64,000 nucleotides of DNA from Chrysopilus asiliformis (taxonomy: Eukaryota; Arthropoda; Insecta; Diptera; Rhagionidae): contig OZ035961.1 in the NCBI GenBank assembly GCA_964034945.1, positions 89,344,991 through 89,408,990 of the forward strand, in the 5' to 3' direction. Numbering within the stretch: the first letter of the stretch is position 1; every line of letters begins with the position of its first letter. Below are positions 12,801 through 22,366 of the stretch, piece by piece. The position numbers and the translations under genes were made by a program. The notes beneath the pieces are model-generated. The model did not search any database and had not been told where the DNA came from. It saw only the letters and a program-made list of their open reading frames with translations.

Positions 12801-15800
12801 AAAGAGTAACATAGCGCAAAAACTAAGTTTCGAAATCACTTTACCTCCTCCCCTTACTCCCCCCTCCTCGCGACTTTTCCATATGCCTATGTTGGAACCA
12901 GAACTACTACAGACACTCATGCCAAATTTCAAGTCAATCGGTTCAGCCGTTTTTGCGTAAAAGAGGAACAGACAGACAGACACCAACTCATTTTGATATA
13001 TTAGTATGATATGATTTAACTACTTGGTCTTCAAATTTACTCTTTTATTGTTAAATCGACTATTTTTGTAATTGAAATGCACTATAAACGTCCCGATTCC
13101 TCACTTTAAAGTAGTTAAGATAAATATTTTTTTTCTCTGCGTGAGGGTAAATAAAAGTTTTGCCTCATTTTACCTTCCACTTTTCGGTTTTTGGAATCAT
13201 TCTAAAAAAAATTAGCAACGCACTGCGTTATTGTTAAATAAAGACACGAATTTTATTTTTAAAATAGACACGATTTTTAAAATGAAAACACTTGTGAAAA
13301 AACTCCATCGCAGATGAAAACTTTCGTTTTCAAGATTAAATCGAATAATTTGGCTCAAAAATTTAGATTTTGGGACACCGGGACAGCATGCCTAAATGTC
13401 CCGGCGATCTGGGAAGTATGGTCACCCTAATTATATGGTTAACATTTCCTGTAAAAAGATTTTTGTGAAATAAAATGGAATAAAAACCAAACAACCATGC
13501 ATGATTTTGCCCCTAGGCTAACTTTCAATTTGGTTGAGGCCATAGTCTCTAGTTTTATCCACATATAGTCGCTACAGCCACCAAATTGCACGGATGTGGT
13601 GGGAAAAAATAAGAGGATGACCCCTCACCATCCCCTTGCAATTCGTTGTCTGTTGTGGCTATTTATGAATGAAACAAGATACTGTGTTCTTCCAAAAAAA
13701 AACCCTCAACAAAAATGAAAAATGCACTGGTTGAGAAATTAACCCAGAGGCACAAAAAACGCCAATTCTTGCATAGTTATTTGCGAAAATAACGCAGTGC
13801 TTTGCGTTAACCTACATATTATGAAAAAAACACCTAATATTTTACTAAATCTCCTTAAAATTAATAACAACTAATAAAAATATTCAATAAAAAATCGCAG
13901 TTCACTGAAAAATTAAAACCTCCGATTTAGATTTATGTTTTATGACCTGTTCAAAAAATACTTCACGTTTCTCGGAGACAGAGTGGGAAGTTATCGGCAA
14001 TGTAAAGTCCCTTCAGAAAAATCCTGAAAAGGCGTGAAAATTGTAGGGAGGAAAGGAAGGATTAATTTTTATCTGGGATGTTCCTTTTAACCCTTAAAGG
14101 CTTGGTGGTACACGCGATGTACCACCTTTTTTGTAACAAATACTGCACGGTGGTATCAAAATTGTACCACCAATTAAACCATCTTTCATTGCCATATGAT
14201 ACTTTAAAATGATACCACTAAAAAAATAAAAAAATAAAAAATTTTTTCGAGTGCCGCAAGGGTGAAAATATTTGCTATTTTTCTGTGCCTCTAAGGGTTA
14301 AAACGTGAGGCTCGTTATAGTTTTACGATAATTCAAAAACTATTAATTATAGCAGAGCAACGGGTTTCTTCTTTTTTCATCAAAATCCACTGTTTTTAAT
14401 TGACCTGGAAGCAGCATTGCAAAACTTGCCCTGCATATGAAATAGACACAAATTAGTTTTATAAGTTTCACGTTTAGTATCTTGCAAGTCTTAAATTAGG
14501 TAAAATTAAAGTCTTAAATTAGTTCACAAAATTAGGGCTTCTATATTCAAAAACTACGTCTGCCAATTAAAAAAAAATCAACAAACCAGGAGTATAATAA
14601 AAATAATTTCCATAAAAAGATTAAAAAATTACATTCCACTCCACCTGCGTTAGGGTAAAAATGTGTCAGCTTGTGGCGGAAGAAATTTAAAAATTAAACC
14701 TGCAGCACGTAAAATAGGCCGTAAGGAGCTACACGGGTTGACCTGAGATAGGTATTTCGAGTCCTGTAATTGATAACTCCGTTTGCCTGCTACAGGTCAG
14801 AGTTTACTTGTCAAAACGTTGACTTGGATTAACTTTATTATTTTTCTGAGTGACCCACAATTTTTAAAAAACATTCGTCTACAGTTTAGATTTTTATAAA
14901 TTCTAATTTTATGTTTAAATCTTATGTTAAATCTTAGAAACTTCCAAAAGCATGCATGAGCATGATGAAAAAGATTATTATTTAATTTTTATCAATATTA
15001 TATCGAGCATGACTTGCGAATGAAATGTTTTTTTACAGTAAGAGGATTTGTTTTAAAAGAGGACATATTTTGAAAACAGTAACTTACCCCGTGATTTTGT
15101 GTTCAATCACTGAATCTTCCCGATTTCGTGTAAACTGAAAACTGAAAGGTCTTGAATTTTTTGATAAGCTTTATTATTATTTTGTGTATATCCATAATTT
15201 GAATTCTCTTTAAAAAAAACAAAATGATATTGAAAACTCTTCGAATATCGACAGTTGTCACTGCTATTCAAGGTTTGATTGATGCTACTGATGAAGAAAT
15301 AAAGAGGCGAGAAATCGCGGCCGGTTTAAGCAAGGTTAGCTAAAAAAAATTAATTCGAGAATAAAAATATTTGCCTAAAACTAATCATTAAAGCGATCTC
15401 TTCTAAAATAATATTAAAACAATTAATCCATTTAATCAAAAATCAATTTGGTATTTTAATTTCCGTAAATTGAATAACATTATGCTAAAAAATTAATAAA
15501 ATACCTTTTTAAATAGCATCCAATAATTAATTAGATTAGCTCAAGTTAGCCTCAATTTGTAAATTACTGCATGAAATTCGTAGAAAATATTTTTTGTTAA
15601 TTGTTTTTTTTAAACAGTAAATTATTTAATTTAATTTATTATGCCAATTTTTTGCAGGAAACACAAGACAACAACCAATCCCAAAATGGAAACATTTCAA
15701 ATGGTCATACCAACAACATTGAAAATATCGATAGTCATACTAGTCCCGATAGTAAATTAGAAGGTCGTAAGTCACGCAAAGATTTGAAAGAGCACTCGGA

Positions 15801-18800
15801 CGAGTTCATAAAACATGAACATAATATCGAAAGATCGGATCGAAAGAGAAGAGAAACCAGTGCCGAAAGGTCTGTCAAGGTTTGTATCAAAAAAAATTTC
15901 GACAAAAAAACAAACTGTTTTTTTTCTCATAAATTCTTGCTTTGAAACTCCTTTTTTTTTATTAATTTTTCATTAATAATTTTCATAATTTCTATATTTA
16001 AAAAAAATTGTTTTTCCTAATTTTCGAAATTTCATTTTTTGTGCTTTATTTCGCATAAAACAAAAACATCAGGTGGTTAATATGGAAATGACGGCAAGTT
16101 GTGAGGGTGGCCAAAAGTGGAGCCGTCCCTCAACTCCAGTTTTTATGTCCTCTCATCCACATGTAAGTTTTGCTTAATTATGCCTTTTTGGATTAATTTC
16201 GATTGGTTTTCTTTTTGAGGCATTGATTTTTTTGAGTTAGGGGTTGTTCATAAGATTCATCACGCTTATTTCAGATTTTTCTGGCCCCCTTCCCCACGTG
16301 TCACACTTTTTTGGGAGTTTGAGTTTAGTACCGCCGCTAAACTACCGTAGACTCCTCTCGCCACCCTGTAAAAATGTGACCTATTTTATGGACAGTCCCT
16401 TATTATCAGGGATGCAAAACGTAACGCAATGACGTAACGATAACAAAACAAAAAATGATTCGCTTTTTCTCCACTATTCTATTTAATTGTTAGGAATTTT
16501 AATTCTAACAAAAGTCAATTTCAAAGCAAGTTAGACCAAAGATTAGATAAATAAAGATAGCAAACTTAGAAAAACATTTTGGGGGCTCTAAATAATCCAC
16601 CAGCGGAATTGGAATCTTTGGTATGCCTTGCAAAATAATTATTTTCTCTCATAATTTGACGCTTAATTGTTAAAAAATCTATGAAAACATAACAAAAGCT
16701 ATAATTGCCAATTTGGCAATTATTGAAAACCCATATGGTGATATTCGTATCAAAATTCCACTTTGAAGTCAAATTTTCCAATAAGATTTTTATGCCCGTA
16801 TGGTGAAACCAAAGGGTATATTAACTTTGCCTTACCGTTTGTAACGCCAAGATCTCGTCATCGCACACAAAAATGAATTACACCAGTGTGTTTAGAATGA
16901 TGAAAAAAGTTGAATTTAGCATGTCCGTCCGTCTGTCCGTCTGTCCGTCTGTCCGTCCGTCTGTCCGTCCGTCTGTCCGTCCGTCTGTCCGTCCGTACAT
17001 CAAAAAACATAAAACTCCCATACATCAAAATCCGATTGGAATAAATTTTAAAAATTCTTATTGGAAAGTTTGACTTCAAAGTGGAATTTTTGAACAACTG
17101 TTTGAATTTTGATACGAATATCACCATACGGGTTTTCAATAATTGCCAGATTGGCAATTATACCTTTTGTTATGTTTTAAAATTTATTCCAATCGGATTT
17201 TGATGAATGGGAGTTTTATGTAGAATCATATCCTAAATAACTTTTGTTCTTGCACTTTTTTGATAAGATGCACCGTTTTGAGATATTTGCACAAACCTTT
17301 TCGTTCGAATGGAGGGTACACCCAAAGTGTTACAAACGGTAAGGCAAATCTAATATACCCTTTGGTTTCACCATACGGGTATAAATATTTAAATTGCATG
17401 CGCTACTTGATCGAGAGTCAGAACTCTACAATATTTTCCATACATTTCTATGAAAAGTTCTGTAGTTGCTTATCTTGAGTTATCGAATCTTTGATTAGAC
17501 TACCCCCCCTATTCCGGATTACCAAAGTTAAGAGATCTCTTTATGATTTTAATAGAAATAGTATTCGACCACATAGTCGGGCGTTTTCAATTCCCATTCA
17601 ATTTCAATTCCCATTCACTTACTGAATGGTATTTGAAATTTTTACTCCATTACCATTCAGTAGTGAATGGTAATTGCCAAAAAATTCAACTCTCCATTCA
17701 CTGAATGGGAATGTCAATCCATTTCCATTCCCATTCGATTTGAGTTGAGATTTTATGATTTTAAGTGAATGGTAATTCAATTTAGTCAAATGATTTTTTT
17801 ATATGGAAAAATGCTCGAAATCGATCGAAATGAGGGAAAAGTTAATTTGCCTCAAAACGACAGGACCGATTTTTATGATCCATATCACATTGGATAGAGA
17901 TCAGTGTGGCCTATAGTACTAGATATGAGGCATTCTGGAAAAACCAAAATGGCGGCTGTTAGACGCCATTTTGTCCAAATTACCCCTATAAAGGCCCATC
18001 AAGATGGGTATCAAATGAAAGAGCTCTGGAAGAAACTTACAAATATCTATATCATGGGTACCAAAAAAGCAAAATGGCGGCTGTTAAACGCTATTTTGTC
18101 CAAATTACCCCAATAAAGGCCCATCAAGATGGGTATCAAATGAAAGAGCTCTGGAAGAAACTTACAAATATCTATATCATGGGTACCAAAAAAGCAAAAT
18201 GGCGGCTGTTAGACGACATTTTGTCCAAATCGCCTCAATAAAGACCCATCAAGATGGGTGTCAAATGAAAGAGCTCTGGAAGAAACTTATAAATATCTAT
18301 AACATGGTTATCAAAAAAAAAAGAAAATGGCGACCAAACACCGTAATACAGACTTATCAAGATGGGTATCAAATGACAGAGTTTGGGAGGAAACTTATAA
18401 ATCCCTGTATTTTTTTTTTTAAGAAACAATTGACTTAATTTTTTGTTTTATTCAAATTTACTTTCATAATCACTAATTTTTCATGAACGCAAATTTGAAT
18501 AAAACAAAAAATTAAGTCAATTGTTTCTTAAAAAAAAAATACAGGGATTTATAAGTTTCCTCCCAAACTCTGTCATTTGATACCCATCTTGATAAGTCTG
18601 TATTACGGTGTTTGGTCGCCATTTTTTTTTTTTTTTGATAACCATGTTATAGATATTTATAAGTTTCTTCCAGAGCTCTTTCATTTGACACCCATCTTGA
18701 TGGGTCTTTATTGAGGCGATTTGGACAAAATAGCGTTTAACAGCCGCCATTTTGCTTTTTTGGTACCCATGATATAGATATTTGTAAGTTTCTTCCAGAG

Positions 18801-20667
18801 CTCTTTCATTTGATACCCATCTTGATGGGCCTTTATTGGGGTAATTTGGACAAAATAGCGTTTAACAGCCGCCATTTTGCTTTTTTGGTACCCATGATAT
18901 AGATATTTGTAAGTTTCTTCCAGAGCTCTTTCATTTGATACCCATCTTGATGGGCCTTTATTGGGGTAATTTGCACAAAATAGCGTTTAACAGCCGCCAT
19001 TTTGCTTTTTTGGTACCCATGATATAGATATTTGTAAGTTTCTTCCAGAGCTCTTTCATTTGATACCCATCTTGATGGGCCTTTATTGGGGTAATTTGCA
19101 CAAAATAGCGTTTAACAGCCGCCATTTTGCTTTTTTGGTACCCATGATATAGATATTTGTAAGTTTCTTCCAGAGCTCTTTCATTTGATACCCATCTTGA
19201 TGGACCTTTATTGGGGTAATTTGGACAAAATGGCGTCTAACAGCCGCCATTTTGGTTTTTCCAGAATGCCTCATATCTAGTACTATAGGCCACACTGATC
19301 TCTATCCAATGTGATATGGATCATAAAAATCGGTCCTGTCGTTTTGAGGCAAATTAACTTTTCCCTCATTTCGATCGATTTCGAGCATTTTTCCATATAA
19401 AAAAATCATTTGACTAAATTGAATTACCATTCACTTAAAATCATAAAATCTCAACTCAAATCGAATGGGAATGGAAATGGATTGACATTCCCATTCAGTG
19501 AATGGAGAGTTGAATTTTTTGGCAATTACCATTCACTACTGAATGGTAATGGAGTAAAAATTTCAAATACCATTCAGTAAGTGAATGGGAATGGAATTTT
19601 GAATGCATTCAATTTTGAATTGAATCCGCCCAACTCTGTTCGACCAAGTAATAATTGGTTTTTTTGGCAATAATGGCCCCCAATTGACCAGCAGAAACAA
19701 ATTTTCATGAGTTTTGCAGAAAAAAACAAAAAAAAAAGTTGAAATTTATACATTTTTTATGAAAATCCAACTTTTTACGCGATTTTCTTCAAAACGGTAA
19801 ATTTGAGCGAAAACCTACAAGGCAAAAAATGTCCAGAATACAATTTTACATAACTTTTCTAAACATGAAAATTTTGTTGGAGATTTTCTTGAAACAAATT
19901 TTGCAAATTTCAAACAAAACACAACAGTTAAGCGATCGCGTAGTGACTTGATTTTTTTTTTAAAAATCTCTCGAAAACTATGAAAAAATCCCTCGGAAGC
20001 TCTGAAAACCGTTCACAAACCCATACTACTATTTAAGATTTTGAAAATATCAGGTAAAAATGATTCGGAAGTATAACTCATTAACATTTCTTAGCTTTGA
20101 GTTATTAGTTTTTACGTTTTCGTTCATGTTTTAAAAAATCCTAATCGAAGGCATTATAAAATTTGTTTATGTTTTTGTTTGTTTTTTTTTTCAGTCCCAT
20201 GACAGCGATGAGGATCATCCAGCGCCCCGCGCGATTTACCTTGAAGGGTCTCTGCCCCACGAATCCCAAATTCTCGTTGCTGATTCCGAGATTCGTGCTG
20301 AAAATGTGTTTGATGAGGATCTCGACAGTACTCCAGAAGAACCTGCGGTAAATTATATTAAAAAAATACTTTTGCAACCACATTTCTCAAAATTTTCGTG
20401 TTTTCAGATTGTTTTGAGTAGTAAAATGACTTTATCATTAATTAACCTCAGTTCAGCTGAAGAAGAAACCGATGAGGAAGATCGACCCGCTGACAAAGAT
20501 AGTCCTGTCGATGAGGATATGGAGATTATTAACGGTGATGAAAAGGAGGTAATTAAATTAACCTTGTTGATAAAAAATTATTCTAAATTTCTTAAGAAAT
20601 ATTTTAGCAGAAGGAACAGGAAACAAATGCTCAAGGAGAAGAAAATCAGGAGTCCGATGACGATTAA
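3965..20667 (+). CDS. ric-3: RIC-3, chaperone of nicotinic acetylcholine receptors (multi-exon, 5' exon missing)
   Basis: RIC-3 proteins are ER membrane proteins that promote folding, assembly and surface delivery of nicotinic acetylcholine receptors. Coding exons read here: 3965-4105, 4219-4351, 4463-4483, 10584-10912, possibly an exon ending at 15334, then 15658-15879, 16073-16162, 20195-20347, 20408-20548 and 20611-20667 (stop TAA at 20665). All have AG/GT borders and compatible phases except the 15-kb candidate. Recognised family features in order: PGMRPPLGAG, a membrane segment (MGFIMPLYTVGIVAFFIYTI), LFKKPLPNAPYGPTLPDPTF, a coiled coil (EKLRKKLEETERAMAHLIAD), MEMTASCEGGQKWSRPSTP, and an acidic tail ending ESDDD. 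About 428 residues are encoded without the optional exon. The exon at 3965 has two in-frame stops just upstream, so an earlier exon must supply the N-terminus unless ATG 3983 is used. Introns of about 6.1, 4.7 and 4.0 kb are full of transposons. Confidence 0.9.
4463..4483 (+). other. ric-3: 21-nt microexon of ric-3
   Basis: Bordered by AG before and GTAAG after. The preceding exon leaves one base and the next supplies two, so inclusion adds exactly seven codons (GWKEHDT and half of the next) and keeps the frame. Skipping it would also keep the frame, so it could be a cassette exon. Confidence 0.65.
5007..5143. mobile_element. TTA-flanked MITE A (first of a chain of three)
   Basis: 137 bp palindromic element with ends GGGCCTGTTTCACCACTGCT and its near complement. 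TTA lies immediately on each side (5004-5006 and 5144-5146). The short size, inverted ends and 3-bp TTA suit a PIF/Harbinger MITE. Confidence 0.8.
5147..5531. mobile_element. TTA-flanked MITE B (second of the chain)
   Basis: 385 bp with ends AGGTGCCGCTCCACATGAGA. Its left TTA is the right TTA of MITE A and its right TTA (5532-5534) is the left TTA of MITE C. The interior is rich in CTCGCGAGTTTTTGCGAG-like repeats, which give a chance open frame of 110 codons. Confidence 0.8.
5535..5713. mobile_element. TTA-flanked MITE C (third of the chain)
   Basis: 179 bp with ends AGCCCAAACCCCAATTACGC (right end AGCCTAAACCCC.. when complemented). TTA at 5532-5534 and 5714-5716. Subterminal GTTCGTGCGTGCGGCA is also inverted. 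Confidence 0.8.
5717..6512 (+). mobile_element. AT-rich MITE family E, copy 2
   Basis: GAGAAAAATAGTGAATTTAA and CTATTTTATAATGG at the left match copies at about 1450 and 12430. The middle and right (GACTATTTTTGTAATTGAAA) also match. It lacks the Helitron present in the other two copies and is split by a Harbinger-type element at 5797-6420. The right end runs into an AAT microsatellite. Confidence 0.6.
5797..6420 (-). mobile_element. PIF/Harbinger-type MITE, copy D2
   Basis: 624 bp, same family as 1887-2499 but inverted. The ends are TACTAAGTTCAGACCGACAC and the complement of TACTATGTTCAGACCGACAC, flanked by TTA at 5794-5796 and 6421-6423. It sits inside MITE E copy 2. Confidence 0.75.
6515..6560. 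repeat. AAT microsatellite
   Basis: About 15 perfect ATA/AAT units next to the right end of MITE E copy 2. Confidence 0.9.
6806..8667 (-). mobile_element. 5'-truncated non-LTR retrotransposon (LINE)
   Basis: The minus strand carries a reverse-transcriptase frame that ends in TAA fused to a run of about 30 A (T run at about 6807-6836). On the 5' side the frame stays open to about 8667, where a stop occurs, and the endonuclease part is absent. It lies in intron 3 of ric-3 in the antisense orientation. Confidence 0.85.
6835..8454 (-). CDS. LINE ORF2 C-terminal part: reverse transcriptase plus zinc-knuckle tail
   Basis: 539 codons from the first methionine, though the frame is already open for about 70 codons upstream; those show the RT motif with KKGDSSIVSNYRGIT. 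Within the 539 residues are QAGFRQGYSTVD (about 19-30), FFVDFSAAFDTID (about 52-64), GVKQGCLLSPLLF (about 111-123) and the catalytic LLYADDVVLV (about 148-157). A C-x2-C-x9-H-x4-C cluster lies near the C-terminus (CSMCNMVEV..H..C). These are non-LTR reverse transcriptase features. There is no RNase H domain, and the N-terminal endonuclease is lost by 5' truncation. The frame has no internal stop, so the insertion may be fairly young. The clade was not assigned: motif order suits the CR1/Jockey/I assemblage but a tree would be required. It cannot retrotranspose by itself without the endonuclease. Confidence 0.85.
8750..8990 (+). repeat. two tandem monomers of a dispersed ~125-bp repeat
   Basis: The phrase GACCCCAAAAAACCTCAAGA and the following CTTACAG.ACCTTC recur about 125 bp apart. 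Related monomers occur near 11220-11650, 29820-30020, 31920-32030, 55075-55260 and 63300-63375. Confidence 0.6.
9150..9615 (-). mobile_element. 3' end of an RTE-like LINE, split by a small MITE
   Basis: On the minus strand, 9600 down to 9453 reads a typical LINE C-terminal stretch (IRLNRFQWAGHVTRMS, then GRPNHRWQDG). After the MITE it continues DAKRIGMQNWRTSARDQDLW and ends near AKTGKWL stop, close to 9160. This W-aghv-r / GRP-RW / W-A-DR-W pattern is the usual tail of RTE-like or similar LINE polyproteins. A CT-rich tract follows. Confidence 0.65.
9280..9447. mobile_element. MITE family F, copy 1, with 5-bp CCTGG duplication
   Basis: 168 bp, ends AGTGGTATTCCGTAACTTGA and near complement, flanked by CCTGG at 9275-9279 and 9448-9452. 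Removing it with one CCTGG rejoins the LINE frame around it. A second copy is at 54871-55028 in the opposite orientation. Confidence 0.75.
9616..10583. other. AT-rich ric-3 intron sequence, nothing recognised
   Basis: Very AT-rich with many short A and T runs. No element ends or coding exon seen. Confidence 0.4.
11055..11943. mobile_element. piggyBac-type element (TTAA target) carrying dispersed ~125-bp monomers
   Basis: Left flank TTAA (11051-11054) then CCCTAAAAGGTACGAGC; right end GGTCGTGCCTTTTAGGG then TGAA, a one-base variant of TTAA. Both subterminal regions carry ACGTCGTGC / GACGTGCCTC phrases. The middle holds about three GTCCTGTAAGGATAA-type monomers. A partial relative with an intact right TTAA lies at about 58930-59275. 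There is no transposase. Confidence 0.6.
12421..13140 (+). mobile_element. AT-rich MITE family E, copy 3, carrying a full Helitron
   Basis: Left end CAGAAGAAAAAATAGTAAAT, right end complement GCAGAGAAAAAAAATATTTA. ATAATAAA at 12523-12531 is followed directly by the Helitron, at the same internal point as in copy 1. Confidence 0.65.
12532..13009 (-). mobile_element. Helitron-like non-autonomous element, full copy
   Basis: On the minus strand it starts TCATACTAATATATCAAAAT and ends with CCCGGCAACGACGGG, TATGCAAG, CTAG, inserted exactly between A and T. A 5' TC, a 3' hairpin before CTAG and an A/T target with no duplication are the Helitron signature. Length 478 bp, one base longer than the copy at 32163-32639. 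Three diverged tandem modules of about 160 bp fill the interior. No Rep/helicase is encoded. Confidence 0.75.
13490..13788. mobile_element. foldback MITE family G2, diverged copy
   Basis: ACCATGCATGATTTTGCCCC at the left and CAATTCTTGCATAGTTATTT at the right match the ends of 2801-3177, and CTCTAGTTTTATCCACATA matches the arm. It is shorter and more mutated, hence older. Confidence 0.6.
14091..14297. mobile_element. piggyBac-type MITE with TTAA duplication
   Basis: 207 bp with ends CCCTTAAAGGC and the complement CCCTTAGAGGC, flanked by TTAA at 14087-14090 and 14298-14301. The interior has inverted GGTGGTAC / GTACCACC tracts. Confidence 0.7.
14302..15202. other. ric-3 intron sequence, nothing recognised
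   Basis: AT-rich; no element ends or exon with plausible borders seen. Confidence 0.35.
15203..15334 (+). other. ric-3: candidate alternative ric-3 exon of unresolved 5' border
   Basis: The frame VTAIQGLIDATDEEIKRREI ends at a clean donor (AAG then GTTAGC at 15335), in phase with the next exon at 15658 and with codon use unlike the AT-rich surroundings. The obvious acceptor (CGACAG before 15255) is in the wrong phase for joining to 10912. In that phase only a six-codon exon 15255-15272 would be read. The exon may join to an unseen exon, use another acceptor, or start a short isoform at ATG 15224. Confidence 0.45.
16640..17400. repeat. rearranged foldback repeat around a CTGTCCGT microsatellite
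   Basis: The 16683-16787 segment (TTGGCAATTATTGAAAACCC, GATATTCGTATCAAAATTCC) is inverted at 17058-17180. The 16796-16848 segment (GTATGGTGAAACCAAAGGGT) is inverted at 17328-17388. The arms are not symmetrically nested. A shorter relative beginning ACACAAAAATGAATTACACC is near 47037. Confidence 0.6.
16921..16997 (+). repeat. CTGTCCGT / CCGT microsatellite
   Basis: Repeats of GTCCGTCCGTCT and shorter variants; they give artefactual VCPSVRPSVR frames on both strands. Confidence 0.9.
17572..19638. mobile_element. hAT-type foldback element with tandem-repeat arms
   Basis: 2067 bp flanked by the 8-bp duplication TTCGACCA (17564-17571 and 19639-19646). Ends are CATAGTCGGGCG and, complemented, CAGAGTTGGGCG, which fits the hAT terminal pattern. 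Arms 17572-18461 and 18487-19638 are inverted, with a loop of about 25-30 bp. Each arm has an outer block of TTACCATTCACT-like short repeats and then ~125-bp units beginning CAAAATGGCGGCTGTTA: about three on the left plus a variant, five on the right plus a variant. No transposase; open frames in it are translations of the units. Confidence 0.8.
19647..20194. other. ric-3 intron sequence before the exon at 20195
   Basis: No element ends recognised. A long T run plus CAG at 20180-20194 makes a strong acceptor. Confidence 0.45.
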
Positions 20668-21477
20668 AATGACATAGAATTGATTTTAGCGTTTTAGGAA
20701 ACTATCAATCCTTCATTCACAAAATTTTATATTTTCATATTTGATTCTGTCAAAACTCAATTAGAATTTAATGAATTGTTATTATATCGAAATGGAAAAC
20801 CAAATTTAAATTGAATTTCGACTGATTTCCCCCTAGAAACGTATTGTTCAATGTTGCCAAATTTTTTTGTCTAGTGTTTCTTTATATCTATTTTAATGGC
20901 TATTTGTTATAAATTATTGTTATAATGAAATCGTATCGTAAAATTTAAAAAAAAATTGTTAAAATGCCGATTTTACTCAAATTTAAGTAAAGTAGTAATT
21001 TTTATATAAAAAAAAGTTCTGAAAAATTGCTCGAATTAGTTGAAAACAGGAATCAAAATTGTCTCCAAAGCATTTTTATTGATCAAATTTATTCTGACTT
21101 TGCTTAGACAATTGAATTTCCAAGTAATTGCTATTTTTTGTTCAAGTATTGTGTAATAAATCTAAATAAATGCAAAATTATGAAATGTTAAATTTCAATC
21201 GCACTCGAGTAAAAATAATTTGAAGATATTTAAATAAATAAAATTATTTAAATATTAATAAAATAATTTTGTGAATTACATGCTAGTCATTTAATATTGA
21301 TAATGATTATAGTGATAGAAATAATTATTTTACTTTAATTGTAAGTTAATAATCATGAGTTTTCATTTCGAAATGTGCATTGTATGTATGATTTGTATTT
21401 TAAAGCAAAAAAAAACCAATATGAAAATGAAAAATGAAAGCTGTATAAATAGGAAAATATTCATGACAACTATTATT

Positions 21478-21483
21478 AATAAA
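21478..21483 (+). terminator. polyadenylation signal of ric-3
   Basis: AATAAA followed about 25-40 bp later by a GT-rich run (CTGGTGTTTTATTTG). This would give a 3' UTR of about 830 bp. AATAAA-like hexamers near 21152-21170 are alternatives. Confidence 0.5.
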
Positions 21484-21999
21484 AAAGGGTAAAAACACAA
21501 AATTTTCTGGTGTTTTATTTGTTCCTTTTTTGTAATTTTTGAGGATTTGCATTCAAGATCGTCGTAGTATCCAGTCTAATCCTTTGGAAGTTTTGTCTTA
21601 AGTGAGTCGTTTTACAAGTAAAATATTCTAAATTCGTAAGATTTATTGTTTACACCTGCGATTTTTTCTTAAATTTCTCCGCGAATTTTATTCAGAATTC
21701 ATTCCATGAAATTTTTACAAAAAATTAACTTTTTTGGTTTAAAATTTTACTTTTTTGGTTTAAAAATTCAACCTAAAAGATGAAAATGTAAACTATTTAG
21801 GTGAAAAAATCTCGTAATTTTGTTGTCTACAAGGTAAAATGTTTGTAGCATATACTTTTATGTAACCATTCCCAACATCAAAATCCAATCGGAACGCTCC
21901 TTTTCGTTACATTTTAATTCTGAAATTCGAAAAAAATACTTTTTAAAAATACGACCTCTAAGAAGTTCCCTGTTCGACCACACGCGGCGCCACGTCCTA

Positions 22000-22366
22000 C
22001 GTACGCGGAAAAGTTCCATTTATACCCACGGCGCCACATTCTTTGTATAATCATCCGGGACACAACTCATCACCTTGAACGCACCCATCGGCGATAAGCT
22101 TTTACAATTTGTTCGTCTGACATCGCTGGGAGCTGTCAAAATTACGTAAATTTTCCAGGTTGGTTTCTTATTTTGCTGATTTTTCATTAAATACTCAATT
22201 AATTCGGGCGGAAATTAGTGTAAGATATAATTTATATATTCAGGTGTTCGTCTCCTAACAAATTTCATGTCTGAAGATACTTGACAGCTGAATTTCACTT
22301 ACAAAACTGATTAGCTAATCGTAAACAAATTCACAAATTCCTTTTAGATCCTGTAAAACGTGCAGA
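22000..22366 (+). promoter_or_regulatory. probable promoter and 5' UTR of NDUFA11 with a 5' UTR intron
   Basis: GC rises sharply at about 21960-22140. A donor-like CCAG then GTTGGT occurs at about 22157-22165, and an acceptor CTTTTAG at about 22340-22347 lies 20 bp before the start codon, suggesting a non-coding first exon. No TATA box is obvious. Confidence 0.4.

Noticed and set aside
16858..17157. Frames rich in VCPSVRPSVR / TDRRTDRRTD
   Set aside because: Microsatellite translation.
17904..19295. Open frames reading KMAAVRRHFVQI..HQDGYQMKELWKKL in both arms of the foldback
   Set aside because: They are translations of the 125-bp tandem units, appear on both strands as mirror copies, and have no start or splice context.
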